Positions 25,797 to 34,211 of a stretch of DNA of 64,000 nt are shown one piece after another (the stretch's first letter is position 1; every line of letters begins with the position of its first letter). The position numbers and the translations under genes were made by a program. The stretch covers positions 310,001-374,000 of the forward strand of contig NZ_ANHY01000004.1 of assembly GCF_000315795.1 (NCBI RefSeq). The letters run 5' to 3'. Under the pieces are notes generated by a model. The model did no database searches, was not told where the DNA came from, and saw only the letters and a list, made by a program, of their open reading frames with translations. Source of the stretch: Caenispirillum salinarum AK4 (GTDB taxonomy: Bacteria > Pseudomonadota > Alphaproteobacteria > Rhodospirillales > Rhodospirillaceae).

Positions 25797-26732
25797 TCAG
25801 GCCGCCGGCTCGGCCTCCCGCACATGCGTTTCAGGGCGCGGTCCGCCGCCGGTGACACGGGCCAGGAACGACAGGATATGCGGTGCCGCGGCTTCGATGC
25901 GGTCGACGCTGTCGTGGTCGCAGCGGGTGTAGACGATGAGGCTCACGTCCTCGTCGGTGCGGCGGTTGGCATGGATGGCGTAGGCGTCGGAGACGGGCAC
26001 CACGCGGTCGGTCTCGCCGTGCAGCAGCAGCACCGGCGCCTGGGCGCGGCGGATGGTGTTGCGCGGCGCGATGTCACGGAAGCGCCAGCCGATGCGCCAT
26101 TCCACGTAGCGATTCACCAGCCAGCCGATGGGGCGGTAGGGTACGCGCACGCGCTCCATGAAGCGGCGCATGGTGGTTTCCGGGTCGGCGAAGGCGGAAA
26201 TGGCGACCACCCCCACCAGGTCCGACCGCCGCGACGCCAGCAGGAGGGATGCGCTCGCGCCCAGGCTGTGGCCCAGGATGGCGATGCGGTCGCGGTCGAT
26301 CTCGGGTTCGGTGCGCAGCCAGTCCACGGCCGCCGCCAGATCCTCGGCGAAGCGGGGCATGCTGGCGAAGGTGTCGCGGTCGCTGCCGCCGTGGCAGCGG
26401 CTGTCGACCATCAGCAGGGCATAGCCGGCCCGGTGCAGGGGCGCGACCACCGGCAACAGCTGGGCGCTGTTCGACCCCCACCCGTGCAGCACCGCCAGGG
26501 CCGGGGCCGGGCGCCTCACGCCGTCCGGGGCCGGGATGTACCAGGCGGCGAGCCGCTTGCCGTTGACCGCCGTCAGTTCCACCGACGCGTAGGCCATCCC
26601 CAGGTCCGACGGCAGGGTGTCGGGAGCCACGCGATCGGGGCGGAAGCCGACGTCGATGAGCACCAGCCCCGCCACGGCCAGCACCAGAAGGCTGCCGACG
26701 ACGGCCAGGCATCCGATCAGCCAGGGGTCCAT
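25797..26732 (-). CDS. Alpha/beta hydrolase, membrane-anchored
   Basis: A 311-residue hydrolase. One N-terminal transmembrane helix ('GCLAVVGSLLVLAVAGLVLI') is followed by an alpha/beta-hydrolase domain with nucleophile Ser in 'ILGHSLGASAS', acid in 'LLHGETDRVVP' and His in 'TRCDHDSV'; the oxyanion segment is 'VLHGWGSNSA'. It resembles the S9/BAAT-like dienelactone or esterase relatives, but the substrate is unknown. The start at 26732 has GGAGG upstream; an in-frame ATG at 26744 is possible. It lies 22 bases after the chaC stop, so the two are probably one transcript. Confidence 0.88.
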   Translation of the reverse strand: MDPWLIGCLAVVGSLLVLAVAGLVLIDVGFRPDRVAPDTLPSDLGMAYASVELTAVNGKRLAAWYIPAPDGVRRPAPALAVLHGWGSNSAQLLPVVAPLHRAGYALLMVDSRCHGGSDRDTFASMPRFAEDLAAAVDWLRTEPEIDRDRIAILGHSLGASASLLLASRRSDLVGVVAISAFADPETTMRRFMERVRVPYRPIGWLVNRYVEWRIGWRFRDIAPRNTIRRAQAPVLLLHGETDRVVPVSDAYAIHANRRTDEDVSLIVYTRCDHDSVDRIEAAAPHILSFLARVTGGGPRPETHVREAEPAA

Positions 26733-26754
26733 GGCGGCCTCCATCGCAAGCGGG

Positions 26755-27444
26755 TCAGGCGGCGCCGGCCGTGCGGGGCCGGGCCTGCAGCAGGGCCTTC
26801 ACGCGGTCCCTCAGGGCGTGAAGGCGGCGGTCGGGGATGCCCATCTCGTCCAGGTGGTCGACGGTGGACATCAGGTATTCGGCGCAGGAGCCCAGGCCGC
26901 CCTCGGCGTGGGCGATGACGCGGGCGGCGTCCTCCAGGGCCAGCTTGCCGGCGTAGCGCGGGGCGCCGTGGTTGATGGTGAAGGCGATGGCGCGCACCGG
27001 TCCGGCATCGGTGCGCACCGTCGCCCATCGGGGGGTGTAGCCGTCGGAGACCATCTCGCGGCGCCAGACGATGTCCAGTTCCTCCCACGCCTGCGCCGCC
27101 CGGATGCGGAACGCGACGCCGCGGCACGAGCCGCCGTTGTCCAGGCCGAGCACCAGCCCCGGATTGTCCGGCGAGCCCCGGCCGAGCGGCGTCCACAGGC
27201 AGAAGCGGCGGTGCCAGCCGGGTAGCGTGCCCAGGCGTTGCTCGGCATGGTGAAAGGCCGGGTTCCACATGAGCGACCCGTAGCCGAACACCCACACGTC
27301 CTCTGCCGGTGTGCCGCGCCCGCCCAGCATGGCGGCGATGGAGGCATGGCGTTCCTCCTCGGTCGTCACGTGGATGGAGACGCCGCTGCGCTCCAGCATG
27401 TCCTGCAGGATCCCGTCGCGGATGCTTTCCCGGGTCAGGCTCAC
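26755..27444 (-). CDS. chaC: Glutathione-specific gamma-glutamylcyclotransferase (ChaC family)
   Basis: A 229-residue protein with the gamma-glutamylcyclotransferase phosphate-loop motif 'VWVFGYGSLMWNP', followed by 'LPGWHRRFCLWTPLGRGSP' and 'GVAFRI', typical of ChaC enzymes that cleave glutathione to 5-oxoproline and Cys-Gly in the cytoplasm. It starts with GTG at 27444, preceded by AGGGG at good spacing; no ATG is available near the conserved region. Divergent from an MFS gene; the hydrolase follows. Confidence 0.9.
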   Translation of the reverse strand: MSLTRESIRDGILQDMLERSGVSIHVTTEEERHASIAAMLGGRGTPAEDVWVFGYGSLMWNPAFHHAEQRLGTLPGWHRRFCLWTPLGRGSPDNPGLVLGLDNGGSCRGVAFRIRAAQAWEELDIVWRREMVSDGYTPRWATVRTDAGPVRAIAFTINHGAPRYAGKLALEDAARVIAHAEGGLGSCAEYLMSTVDHLDEMGIPDRRLHALRDRVKALLQARPRTAGAA

Positions 27445-27612
27445 CGATGATCCCCTGTCGTCATATCCGTATTTCCTTAAACATAGGGTTCCTGTGCGGC
27501 CGGCGAAATGGGGCAGGCGCCGCCTCTTCGACGGGAGAAGTGGCCCTATGCGAAAGGGGAAACCCCGTGCTTTAGTCAGCCGCACCCTCACCCCGACCGG
27601 AACGCCAAGCCC

Positions 27613-28863
27613 TTGACCACCGCCGCAAACGGCCACGAGACACTGTCCCTGCGCGGGGTGATCGCGCGGGTTTTCCTGCCGTTCGCGCTCGGGTATTTCC
27701 TGAGCTACCTGTTCCGTTCCGTCAACGCCGTCATCGCGCCCTACCTGCGCGAGGACGTGGGGCTGACGGCCGGTGACCTGGGGCTTCTGACCAGCGCCTA
27801 CTTCCTGGCCTTCGCCGCGGCCCAGTTGCCTATCGGCCTGGCGCTGGACCGCCTGGGCCCGCGCAAGGTGGAAGGCGTGTTGCTGATCTTCGCCGCCATC
27901 GGCGCCGGGCTGTTCGCCGTGGCCGACAGCGTCGGTGCCCTGGTTGCCGCCCGCGCGCTGATCGGGCTGGGTGTGGCGGCCTGCCTGATGGCGGCGCTCA
28001 AGGCCATGACCCAGTGGTTCCCGCTGGACAAGCTGCCGGTGGTCAACGGCATCGTCGTCGCCTCGGGCGGCGTCGGCGCCCTGGCCGCGACCGCGCCCAC
28101 CGAATGGGCGGTGGAGGCCATCGGCTGGCGGCCCGTGTTCGGCGTGCTTGCGCTGGCGACCGTCGCCGCCGCCGTCATCCTGTGGGCCGTCGTTCCGGAC
28201 AGGAAACGGCCCGCCGACGTGCCCGAGGAGACGCTGCCCCAGGCGCTGGGCAAGCTGGGGGTGATCTTCAAGAGCCGCGCCTTCTGGCGGGTGGCGCCCG
28301 CGGTGGCCATGAACCAGGGCGGTTTCATGGCGATTCAGGGCCTGTGGGCCGGCCCCTGGCTGCGCGACGTGGCCGGGCTGCCCAAGGGCGAGGCGGCGAC
28401 CGTGCTTCTGTTCATCGCCGTCGCCATGGTCTGCGGCCAGATCGGCATCGGCCTGATCGCCGAGCGCCTGGGCCGGCTGGGCGTGAGCACGCTGACGGTG
28501 GTGGCGGTGTGCATGGCGGGCTTCATCGGCACCGAAGTGCTGGTGGCTGTCGGCTGGACGGCGGCGCCCCTGCCCCTGTGGATGGCCTTCGGGTTCCTCG
28601 GGACGGTCGGCATCCTCTGCTACGCCGTGCTGTCGCGCCAGTTCTCGACGGCGCTGGCGGGGCGCAGCAACACCAGCGTCAACCTGACCATGTTCATTGC
28701 CGCCTTCGCCTTCCAGTGGGGCATGGGCGCCATCATCGATCTGTGGCCGGCGGATGCGGAAGGCCGCTATCCGGCCGAGGCCTACGGCGCGGCCATCGGG
28801 GCGGTGGTGGTGCTGCAGGTGGCGGCCTGGGTGTGGCTGATCCTGCCCCGCCGGCAATCCTGA
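27613..28863 (+). CDS. Major facilitator superfamily transporter
   Basis: A 416-residue inner-membrane transporter with 12 predicted helices. The first half has 'SAYFLAFAAAQLPIGLALDRLGPRKVEG', the loop 2-3 signature (Gly-x-x-x-Asp-Arg-x-Gly-x-Arg/Lys). The N-terminal 'LGYFLSYLFRSVNAVIAP' resembles nitrate/cyanate and general anion-type MFS proteins, but substrate cannot be assigned. The start is uncertain: TTG at 27613 gives 14 residues before helix 1, while an ATG at 27508 would add a Pro/His/Arg-rich extension unlikely to be translated. Confidence 0.85.
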   Translation: MTTAANGHETLSLRGVIARVFLPFALGYFLSYLFRSVNAVIAPYLREDVGLTAGDLGLLTSAYFLAFAAAQLPIGLALDRLGPRKVEGVLLIFAAIGAGLFAVADSVGALVAARALIGLGVAACLMAALKAMTQWFPLDKLPVVNGIVVASGGVGALAATAPTEWAVEAIGWRPVFGVLALATVAAAVILWAVVPDRKRPADVPEETLPQALGKLGVIFKSRAFWRVAPAVAMNQGGFMAIQGLWAGPWLRDVAGLPKGEAATVLLFIAVAMVCGQIGIGLIAERLGRLGVSTLTVVAVCMAGFIGTEVLVAVGWTAAPLPLWMAFGFLGTVGILCYAVLSRQFSTALAGRSNTSVNLTMFIAAFAFQWGMGAIIDLWPADAEGRYPAEAYGAAIGAVVVLQVAAWVWLILPRRQS

Positions 28864-28998
28864 TCCGCGCGTGCGGGTACGTCGCGAAAGTTTATTTTTT
28901 CCAATGGCATCGGTCCATCACGGTTGTTACTCTTTTGCACCCGGTCGGGGCCGGGAGCTTGCTTGAGAGACGACCCAGCCAAGAGGGCATGATCCACC

Positions 28999-30099
28999 AT
29001 GAAACGACGTGATTTCCTGACCGGCGCCGCCGTCGCCGGCGTTGCCGCCACCGGCGCCGGAACCCTGGCCGCCCCGGCCTATGCCCAGGGCAAGCAGGAA
29101 TGGAAACTGGTGACGACCTGGCCGCGCAACGCGCCGGGCGTGGGCGTGAATGCCCAGCGCTTCGCCGACTACGTCACCGCCATGAGCGACGGTCGCCTGT
29201 CGGTGCGCCTGTTCTCGGCCGGCGAGTTGGTGCCGCCGCTGGAGGCTCTGGACGCGGTGCAGAGCGACACCGCCCAGATGGCGCACTCCACGCCCTACTA
29301 CTGGGTCGGCAAGACGCCGACGCTGAACTTCTTCTCCACCATCCCCTTCGGCCTGATGGCGTGGGAGCTGTCGGGCTGGCTGTACTTCGGGGGCGGTCAG
29401 GAACTGTGGGACGAGGTGTACGCGCCGTTCGGCGTCAAGCCCTTCTACGCCGGCAACTCGGGCGTCCAGGCCGGCGGCTGGTTCAAGAAGGAAATCAACA
29501 CGCTGGACGACATCAAGGGCCTGAAGATGCGCATCGCCGGCCTGGGCGGCGAGGCCATGCGGCGCCTGGGCGCGGCGGTGACGCTGACCCCGCCGGGCGA
29601 GATCATGCCGTCGCTGATGTCCGGTGCGGTGGACGCCGCCGAGTGGGTGAGCCCCTGGCTCGATATCTCTTTTGGGCTTCAGAAGGCGGCCAAGTACTAC
29701 TATATGCCCGCCTTCCACGAGCCCGGTCCGGCCCTTGAGGTGACCGTCAACAAGGAACGGTACGACGCCCTGGACGACGACCTGAAGGCGATCATCCAGC
29801 GCGCCGCGCAGGCCTCGGCGGGCGAAAGCCTGGCCGACTTCACCTATCACAACATCGACGTCTTCGACCGCATGAAGAAGGAATACCCCGAGGTCGAGGT
29901 CCGCACCTTCAACGACGAGATCCTCCAGGCGCTCGCCGGCGCCACCAAGGAGATCCTCACCGAGCTGCGCGCGCGCGACGAGCTGACGGCGCGGGTGCAC
30001 GACAGCTACATGGACTTCAACCGCAAGGCCCAGAACTATCAGAACCGCGCCGACCTGCCGGTGCTGCAGATGCGGCGGTTCCTGACCGACATGGGCTGA
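28999..30099 (+). CDS. TRAP transporter solute-binding protein (DctP/TakP type)
   Basis: A 366-residue periplasmic binding protein with a twin-arginine signal ('MKRRDFLTGAAVAG', cleavage after AYA). It closely follows TakP-like 2-oxoacid binders: 'FSAGELVPPLEALDAV', 'NSGVQAGGWFKKEI', 'GLKMRIAGLGGEAMRRLG' and 'DAAEWVSPW', in which Arg and Glu-Trp contact the carboxylate. Substrates of that group are 2-oxoacids or related monocarboxylates; this is inferred by family. No dctQ/dctM membrane subunits are in the window, so it is an orphan or its partner is elsewhere. A terminator-like hairpin follows. Confidence 0.92.
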   Translation: MKRRDFLTGAAVAGVAATGAGTLAAPAYAQGKQEWKLVTTWPRNAPGVGVNAQRFADYVTAMSDGRLSVRLFSAGELVPPLEALDAVQSDTAQMAHSTPYYWVGKTPTLNFFSTIPFGLMAWELSGWLYFGGGQELWDEVYAPFGVKPFYAGNSGVQAGGWFKKEINTLDDIKGLKMRIAGLGGEAMRRLGAAVTLTPPGEIMPSLMSGAVDAAEWVSPWLDISFGLQKAAKYYYMPAFHEPGPALEVTVNKERYDALDDDLKAIIQRAAQASAGESLADFTYHNIDVFDRMKKEYPEVEVRTFNDEILQALAGATKEILTELRARDELTARVHDSYMDFNRKAQNYQNRADLPVLQMRRFLTDMG

Positions 30100-30141
30100 G
30101 GCCGGGCGGCATCATGCCGCGCGATGAGCCGAATAAGCGAA

Positions 30142-30178
30142 GACGGGGCGGGGCGCGGCGGCGCTTCGCCCGTTTTTT
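30142..30178 (+). terminator. Rho-independent terminator after the TRAP binding protein
   Basis: An imperfect stem ACGGGGCG with CGCCCGT (one bulge), then TTTTTT. It starts 42 bases after the stop codon. Confidence 0.65.
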
Positions 30179-30263
30179 CGGAGGAGGGATCCGCCGTTCG
30201 CGCCTTCAACGCCGGCCGGGGCGCCGGGCGTTGAGCGGACATCGGCAACGGAGGTGGAGCCCC

Positions 30264-30740
30264 ATGAGCATTACCCAGCGCGAGGAACGGCGCGTGCTTG
30301 GCAACGACGAGTTCGACGTCGTGCGCGCCACCCACTACCCGCACATCTGCGACCTGGACCAGACGGCGCTCAAGGACCGGCAGCAGCGCCTGCGGGAGCT
30401 GCGCGACAAGGCCCGCACCCAAAGCCGTCAGCAGCGCCGGCAGGCCCGCGGCAAGGGCAAGGAGCCGCCCTCCGAGCGCGGCTTTTCGCTGAAGGAACAG
30501 GCCTTTGTCGGCGCCATCAAGCGGGTCAACCGCGAACTCAGCCGCTTCCATCGGGCGGAGCGCCGCGAGAGCCAGCGCGAGATCATGCTGCGGGCCCTGG
30601 AGCAGAAACGGGCGGCGCGCAAGCGCAACCACCCTTCCGCCGGCCGCACGCCCGAGACTGGCATGTCGGCGACACCCGCCGATCCCAAGCAGGCCGACAT
30701 CGCGCCCAGCCCGCCGCCGCCGGCCGACGCGCCTGAGTAA
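30264..30740 (+). CDS. Hypothetical basic coiled-coil protein
   Basis: A 158-residue protein, not recognised. The ATG at 30264 follows GGAGGTGGAG. It is strongly basic and helical: 'LKDRQQRLRELRDKARTQSR' and 'NRELSRFHRAERRESQREI' are consistent with coiled-coil or nucleic-acid-binding helices. The N-terminal segment 'NDEFDVVRATHYPHICDL' has a defined, non-repetitive composition. The C-terminal 35 residues are Pro/Ala-rich and disordered. No transmembrane segment or signal peptide; neighbours give no clue. Confidence 0.65.
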   Translation: MSITQREERRVLGNDEFDVVRATHYPHICDLDQTALKDRQQRLRELRDKARTQSRQQRRQARGKGKEPPSERGFSLKEQAFVGAIKRVNRELSRFHRAERRESQREIMLRALEQKRAARKRNHPSAGRTPETGMSATPADPKQADIAPSPPPPADAPE

Positions 30741-30743
30741 TAC

Positions 30744-30769
30744 GCCTCGATGATTGAAATCATCGAGGC
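30744..30769 (+). terminator. Hairpin after the basic coiled-coil gene
   Basis: A perfect 11-bp stem GCCTCGATGAT / ATCATCGAGGC with loop TGAA, four bases past the stop codon. No clear T run follows, so termination is plausible but unproven. Confidence 0.5.
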
Positions 30770-30890
30770 TGCGTTCATTCGCCACGCAGGCTCACGCGCC
30801 ATAAGGCGCGGCGGCCGGTCGGCCTTGCCGGGCGACAAGTGTACGATTTCAAGTGTCACCCGGTATAAGGCGCCGCGGACGGTCCAGGGT

Positions 30891-30919
30891 GCGAGGGAAA
30901 GGCCCGGCCTCGCCCTCGC
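30891..30919 (-). repeat. Palindromic module, diverged single copy
   Basis: GCGAGGG and CCCTCGC arms around a GGCC-rich centre, followed by GCTCCCCCGCG. Compared in reverse orientation with the spacer of the 61.4-62.4 kb tandem array, both arms and the GCTCCCC-GCG flank agree, so the two are homologous. Confidence 0.5.
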
Positions 30920-31010
30920 GCTCCCCCGCGAACCTGGGGACGGCAGCGGCGGTCGGTGGGGCGCCGAGGGCGGCCCGACGCGCCTGCGCGCCCCTCTGGC
31001 CGACAGCGGG

Positions 31011-31264
31011 AGTGGAGTCCTGCTTTCGAGGCTGTAAAGAAATCGGTGGACGTTCACCAGAGGGAGCGCGGCAGAATGGCCAGCACCGTATGTGGATTCC
31101 TGCTTTCGCAGGAATGACGGGTGATTTTTTGTTCTAGGACAGTATCTTAAGAAATCCGTCGCTCCTGCAAAAGCAGGGGCCCACGCACTCCGTCAGCCGC
31201 CCTTGCGACGCCTCTTCTGGCAGTCAGCCGATTTCTTGACACCCTCTTTCGCAGGAATGGCGGG
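31011..31264 (+). repeat. Dispersed composite repeat, copy A
   Basis: About 250 bases that align along most of their length with 62374-62620. Shared landmarks in order: TTTCGAGG, GGATTCCTGCTTTCGCAGG (a hairpin with 8-bp stem, 31096-31115), a T-rich stretch, a second hairpin CCTGC-AAAA-GCAGG (31165-31178), GTCAGCCGCCCTTGCGAC and CTCTTTCGC. No open frame or terminal transposase signature; it looks like a MITE- or REP-type intergenic element. Confidence 0.7.
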
Positions 31265-31274
31265 TAAGAACAGC

Positions 31275-31490
31275 CTAGAACCCCGCGCGCCCGGTGAACG
31301 GTTTGCCCGTCACCAGGCTGACGATGTGGGCGCCCAGCACCAGCATGACCAGCAGCGACAGCGCCATCACCAGCCGGGCCGGGAAGCGCCACGGCTTTCC
31401 CGGCACGTAGGGGCGGCGGTCCAGCCAGACGGACAGGCCGAACAGGGCCGCTGCCGCGCCGAAGGCGGTCGCCGTCGTGGGCAGGTCCAT
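31275..31490 (-). CDS. Small two-helix membrane protein next to ccmI
   Basis: A 71-residue protein with two hydrophobic helices ('TAFGAAAALFGLSVWL' and 'ALSLLVMLVLGAHIVSLVTG') separated by a basic Pro-rich loop ('DRRPYVPGKPWRFPAR'). Not assigned to a named family. It starts seven bases after the ccmI stop on the same strand, so it is probably the last gene of the cytochrome maturation transcript; a role there is inference only. Confidence 0.65.
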   Translation of the reverse strand: MDLPTTATAFGAAAALFGLSVWLDRRPYVPGKPWRFPARLVMALSLLVMLVLGAHIVSLVTGKPFTGRAGF

Positions 31491-31497
31491 GCGGACG

Positions 31498-33060
31498 TCA
31501 GCTGCCCAACTGGTCGAGGCGGCGCTCCACCTCGGCCCGGTCGGGAGAGCCTTCGGGCAGCGCGTCGCGCAGGCGGGTCCAGTAGTCGCGTGCCTCGTCC
31601 GTCTCGCCGGCGGTGGCGGCGTTCTCGCCCAGCAGCTTGAGCGCGGCGACGTCGGCGGGTTCCACGGCCAGGATGGCGCGCAGGGTGTCGTAGAAGGCGG
31701 CGTCCGGGCGCGTCAGGCCCTCCACCTGGGCCGTCGAGGCCTGGGCGTTGGCGAGACCGCGCAGGGCGTCGAGGTTGTCGGGGTCCTGGTCGACGGCGCG
31801 CTGGTAGGCGTCGACCGCGTCCTGCGGCTGCTGGAGCACCAGATAGGCGCGGCCGAGACGCAGCCAGCCGTCCACGTCCTCGGGGTTCTCCTCCAGGCGC
31901 TCGGCCAGGCCCGAAACCATGCCCTGGATCATCTCCTGCTCTTCGGCGGTAAAGCCGCCGCCGCGCTGGGCGCGCTCGGCGTCGGCCTGGGCGCGCATCC
32001 CGGCACCCGGATCGGCGTCCTCCGCACCGGCCTCCGGCACTTCGGCGCGCGGTTCCGGCGCGGTGTCGTCGCCGCCCTGCCCTTCCGGAAGGGCGGCGGC
32101 TTCGGTGCCCTCGCCGGGCAGGTCGAGCGGATGGACCGGGCCGACACCGATGGGCGGAATGCTGTTCTGCATGGCCGCCTGCCGGATGGCGTCCTGGATC
32201 ATGGGCATCCACGGCGCGTCGGCGGGGCTTTCGGCCTCCAGGTCGCGCCAGATGGCGATGGCCGTGCGGGGCTCGCCCTGCTGCAACTGGAACAGGCCCA
32301 TGTAGTAGCGCGAGCGCGGGTCCTGGCGGCTCTTGGACAGCGCGTTGCGGAAGGCGACGGCGGCCTGCGGCGTGACGGTGCCCTGCTGGGACGCCACATG
32401 CGCCTCCCCCAGGGCCGCCCAGGTGTCGGGGTCGGTCTGGCCGCGCTCCACCGCCTGCCGGAAGGCGCGCAGGGCGGCGTCGTAGCGGCCCAGCGCGGCG
32501 TAGGAGCGGCCCAGCATGGCCCAGCCCTGCGGGTTGTCGGGCTCGGCCTCCAGGCGCTCGGCCAGTTGCTCGGTCAGCTGGACCATCTCGTCGGCGGCGC
32601 GCTGGTCCATGTCCATGCGCTCGGCCATGCGCTCTGCGTGCGGCTGGTCGGGCATGCCGGGCGTGCCCAGGTAGATGTACATGGCCAGCGCCCCGGCCGG
32701 CACGATGATGACCGAGGCGATGCCGGCCACCCGCGCCCACCCCGACAGGGGCTGCGGGCCGGCGGCCTGTGCGGCCTTGCGGTCCTTGGCCTTCTTGCCC
32801 TTGGCGGTGACCGGTGCCTTTTCCACAGGCGCGGCGGCCAGGATGCGGCGCTCGATCTCCAGGCGGGCGGCGGCGGCTTCCTCGTCGCTGAGCAGGCCGC
32901 GCTCGCGGTCGCGGTCCACCTCCTTCAGCTGGTCCTTGTAGACGGCCAGGTCATAGGTCGCCTGGTCCACCGGGCCCTGGGGCCGGCGCAGCAGCGGCAT
33001 GACGAGCAGGAGGATGACGGCGCCGGTGATGAGCGCGAGGGCAATCCAGAAGGCGATCAC
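31498..33060 (-). CDS. ccmI: c-type cytochrome biogenesis protein CcmI
   Basis: A 520-residue apocytochrome chaperone. The N-terminus has two transmembrane helices ('MIAFWIALALITGAVILLLV' and 'VAGIASVIIVPAGALAMYIY') with the CcmI leucine-zipper-like loop between them ('YDLAVYKDQLKEVDRDRERG'). The periplasmic part holds TPR repeats ('NPQGWAMLGRSYAALGRYDA', 'DVDGWLRLGRAYLVLQQPQD') that bind the C-terminal helix of apocytochromes. It lies 15 bases after ccmH. An acidic Glu/Ala/Pro-rich linker (about residues 315-375) separates the two TPR blocks. Confidence 0.93.
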   Translation of the reverse strand: MIAFWIALALITGAVILLLVMPLLRRPQGPVDQATYDLAVYKDQLKEVDRDRERGLLSDEEAAAARLEIERRILAAAPVEKAPVTAKGKKAKDRKAAQAAGPQPLSGWARVAGIASVIIVPAGALAMYIYLGTPGMPDQPHAERMAERMDMDQRAADEMVQLTEQLAERLEAEPDNPQGWAMLGRSYAALGRYDAALRAFRQAVERGQTDPDTWAALGEAHVASQQGTVTPQAAVAFRNALSKSRQDPRSRYYMGLFQLQQGEPRTAIAIWRDLEAESPADAPWMPMIQDAIRQAAMQNSIPPIGVGPVHPLDLPGEGTEAAALPEGQGGDDTAPEPRAEVPEAGAEDADPGAGMRAQADAERAQRGGGFTAEEQEMIQGMVSGLAERLEENPEDVDGWLRLGRAYLVLQQPQDAVDAYQRAVDQDPDNLDALRGLANAQASTAQVEGLTRPDAAFYDTLRAILAVEPADVAALKLLGENAATAGETDEARDYWTRLRDALPEGSPDRAEVERRLDQLGS

Positions 33061-33075
33061 GATGGGGGCTCGGCT

Positions 33076-33591
33076 CTAGCTCTTGGAGGAAGTGTCGGTG
33101 TCGTCGCGCAGCAGCGCGTCCAGGCGGGCGCGTTCCTCGGCACTGAGGCCTGCGGGCCGCACGGTCTCCGCCGGAACGCCGCCGGTGCGGCTGCGGTAGT
33201 AGGCATAGCCGGCACCCGCCGCCAGCAGCAGGAAGATCGCCGGACCGAACCACAGCGCATAGGTCGACGCCTTGAAGGGCGGCTCCAGCAGCACGTAGTC
33301 GCCGTAGCGGTCGACCATGAACTGCAGGACCTCTTCGTTGGTGTCGCCGGCGGCGATGCGATCGCGCACGATCAGGCGCATGTCGCGCGCCAGTTCGGCG
33401 TTGGAGGCATCGATGCTTTCGTTCTGGCAGACCACGCAGCGCAGGTTCCGCGAGACCTCGCGGGCGCGCTCTTCCAGCTTGGGATCGTCCAGCATCTCGT
33501 CGGGCAGCACCGCCCCCGCCGGAAGCGCGACGGCGACGGTGACGGACAGGGCGGCGGCGGCGGCCAGGGTGCGGAGGCGGTTCATGCTCAT
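33076..33591 (-). CDS. ccmH: Cytochrome c-type biogenesis protein CcmH (CcmL/CycL type)
   Basis: A 171-residue membrane-anchored thiol protein that reduces or holds apocytochrome CxxCH cysteines for haem attachment. It has a signal peptide, the redox motif LRCxxCQ with Cys52 and Cys55 ('NLRCVVCQNESI'), and a C-terminal transmembrane helix ('FGPAIFLLLAAGAGYAYY'). The chosen ATG at 33591 overlaps the ccmG stop by four bases; ATG at 33585 is an alternative. Confidence 0.94.
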   Translation of the reverse strand: MSMNRLRTLAAAAALSVTVAVALPAGAVLPDEMLDDPKLEERAREVSRNLRCVVCQNESIDASNAELARDMRLIVRDRIAAGDTNEEVLQFMVDRYGDYVLLEPPFKASTYALWFGPAIFLLLAAGAGYAYYRSRTGGVPAETVRPAGLSAEERARLDALLRDDTDTSSKS

Positions 33592-34187
33592 GACGTGCGC
33601 AGCTTTTCGATCAGGGGCTTGAGCGTCTTTTCCCACACCTCGGCATTGACGGGGCCGATGTGCTTGTAGCGGATGACGCCCTGCTTATCGACGACGAAGG
33701 TTTCCGGCGCGCCGGTGACGCCGAAGTCCACCGCGACCTTGCTGTCCGGGTCCAGGCCGACGTGGTCATAGGGGTCGCCGTACTTCTGCAGCCAGCGCAT
33801 GCCGTCGCGCGGGTCCTTCTCGCGCCAGTCGATGCCGTGGATGGGGACGAAGCCGCTTTCCTTGATCTGCATCAGGAAGGGGTGCTCCACCTGACAGGCG
33901 ACGCACCACGAGCCGAAGATGTTGACCAAGCTGACGTCGCCTTTGAGGGACTCCGACGTCAGCGGCTTGCCGCGGCCCGGCAGGGGCTCCAGCGCGAATT
34001 CGGGCACCGGGCGGTCGATGAGCACGCTGGGCAGCTCGGCGGGGTTTTCGCCCAGCTGCTTCACGAAGAAGCCGATCAGCACCAGGAACACCAGGGTCGG
34101 CGCGATGAAGACCAGGCGCTTGCCCCAGCCGGAGCCCTTGGGCTCCTGCTGGGGCGCGTCGGCGGTCTGCGTGTTGGTCTCGGACAT
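33588..34187 (-). CDS. ccmG: Thiol:disulphide interchange protein CcmG/DsbE
   Basis: A 199-residue thioredoxin-fold protein anchored by one N-terminal helix ('LVFIAPTLVFLVLIGFFV'). The active site is WCVAC at Trp94-Cys98 with the following 'EHPFLMQIKE', and the cis-Pro loop reads 'GVTGAPETFVVD', where the conserved GAPE is diagnostic of CcmG. It passes reductant from CcdA or DsbD to CcmH and the apocytochrome. Lies 24 bases after ccmF. Confidence 0.95.
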   Translation of the reverse strand: MSETNTQTADAPQQEPKGSGWGKRLVFIAPTLVFLVLIGFFVKQLGENPAELPSVLIDRPVPEFALEPLPGRGKPLTSESLKGDVSLVNIFGSWCVACQVEHPFLMQIKESGFVPIHGIDWREKDPRDGMRWLQKYGDPYDHVGLDPDSKVAVDFGVTGAPETFVVDKQGVIRYKHIGPVNAEVWEKTLKPLIEKLRTS

Positions 34188-34211
34188 GGTCGGTCGGTCC
34201 TAGGCTGTCGT

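Larger units (their letters stand above)
30741..31274. other. Non-coding gap rich in repeats
   Basis: No gene seen in about 530 bases. It holds a hairpin right after the hypothetical gene (30744-30769), a GCGCC-ATAA-GGCGC hairpin near 30796, a palindromic module (30891-30919) and a full copy of the dispersed composite repeat (31011-31264). Confidence 0.6.

Noticed and set aside
31011-31264. Insertion sequence at the dispersed repeat
   Set aside because: No transposase frame, no clear terminal inverted repeats and no target duplication visible; treated as a REP/MITE-like repeat.
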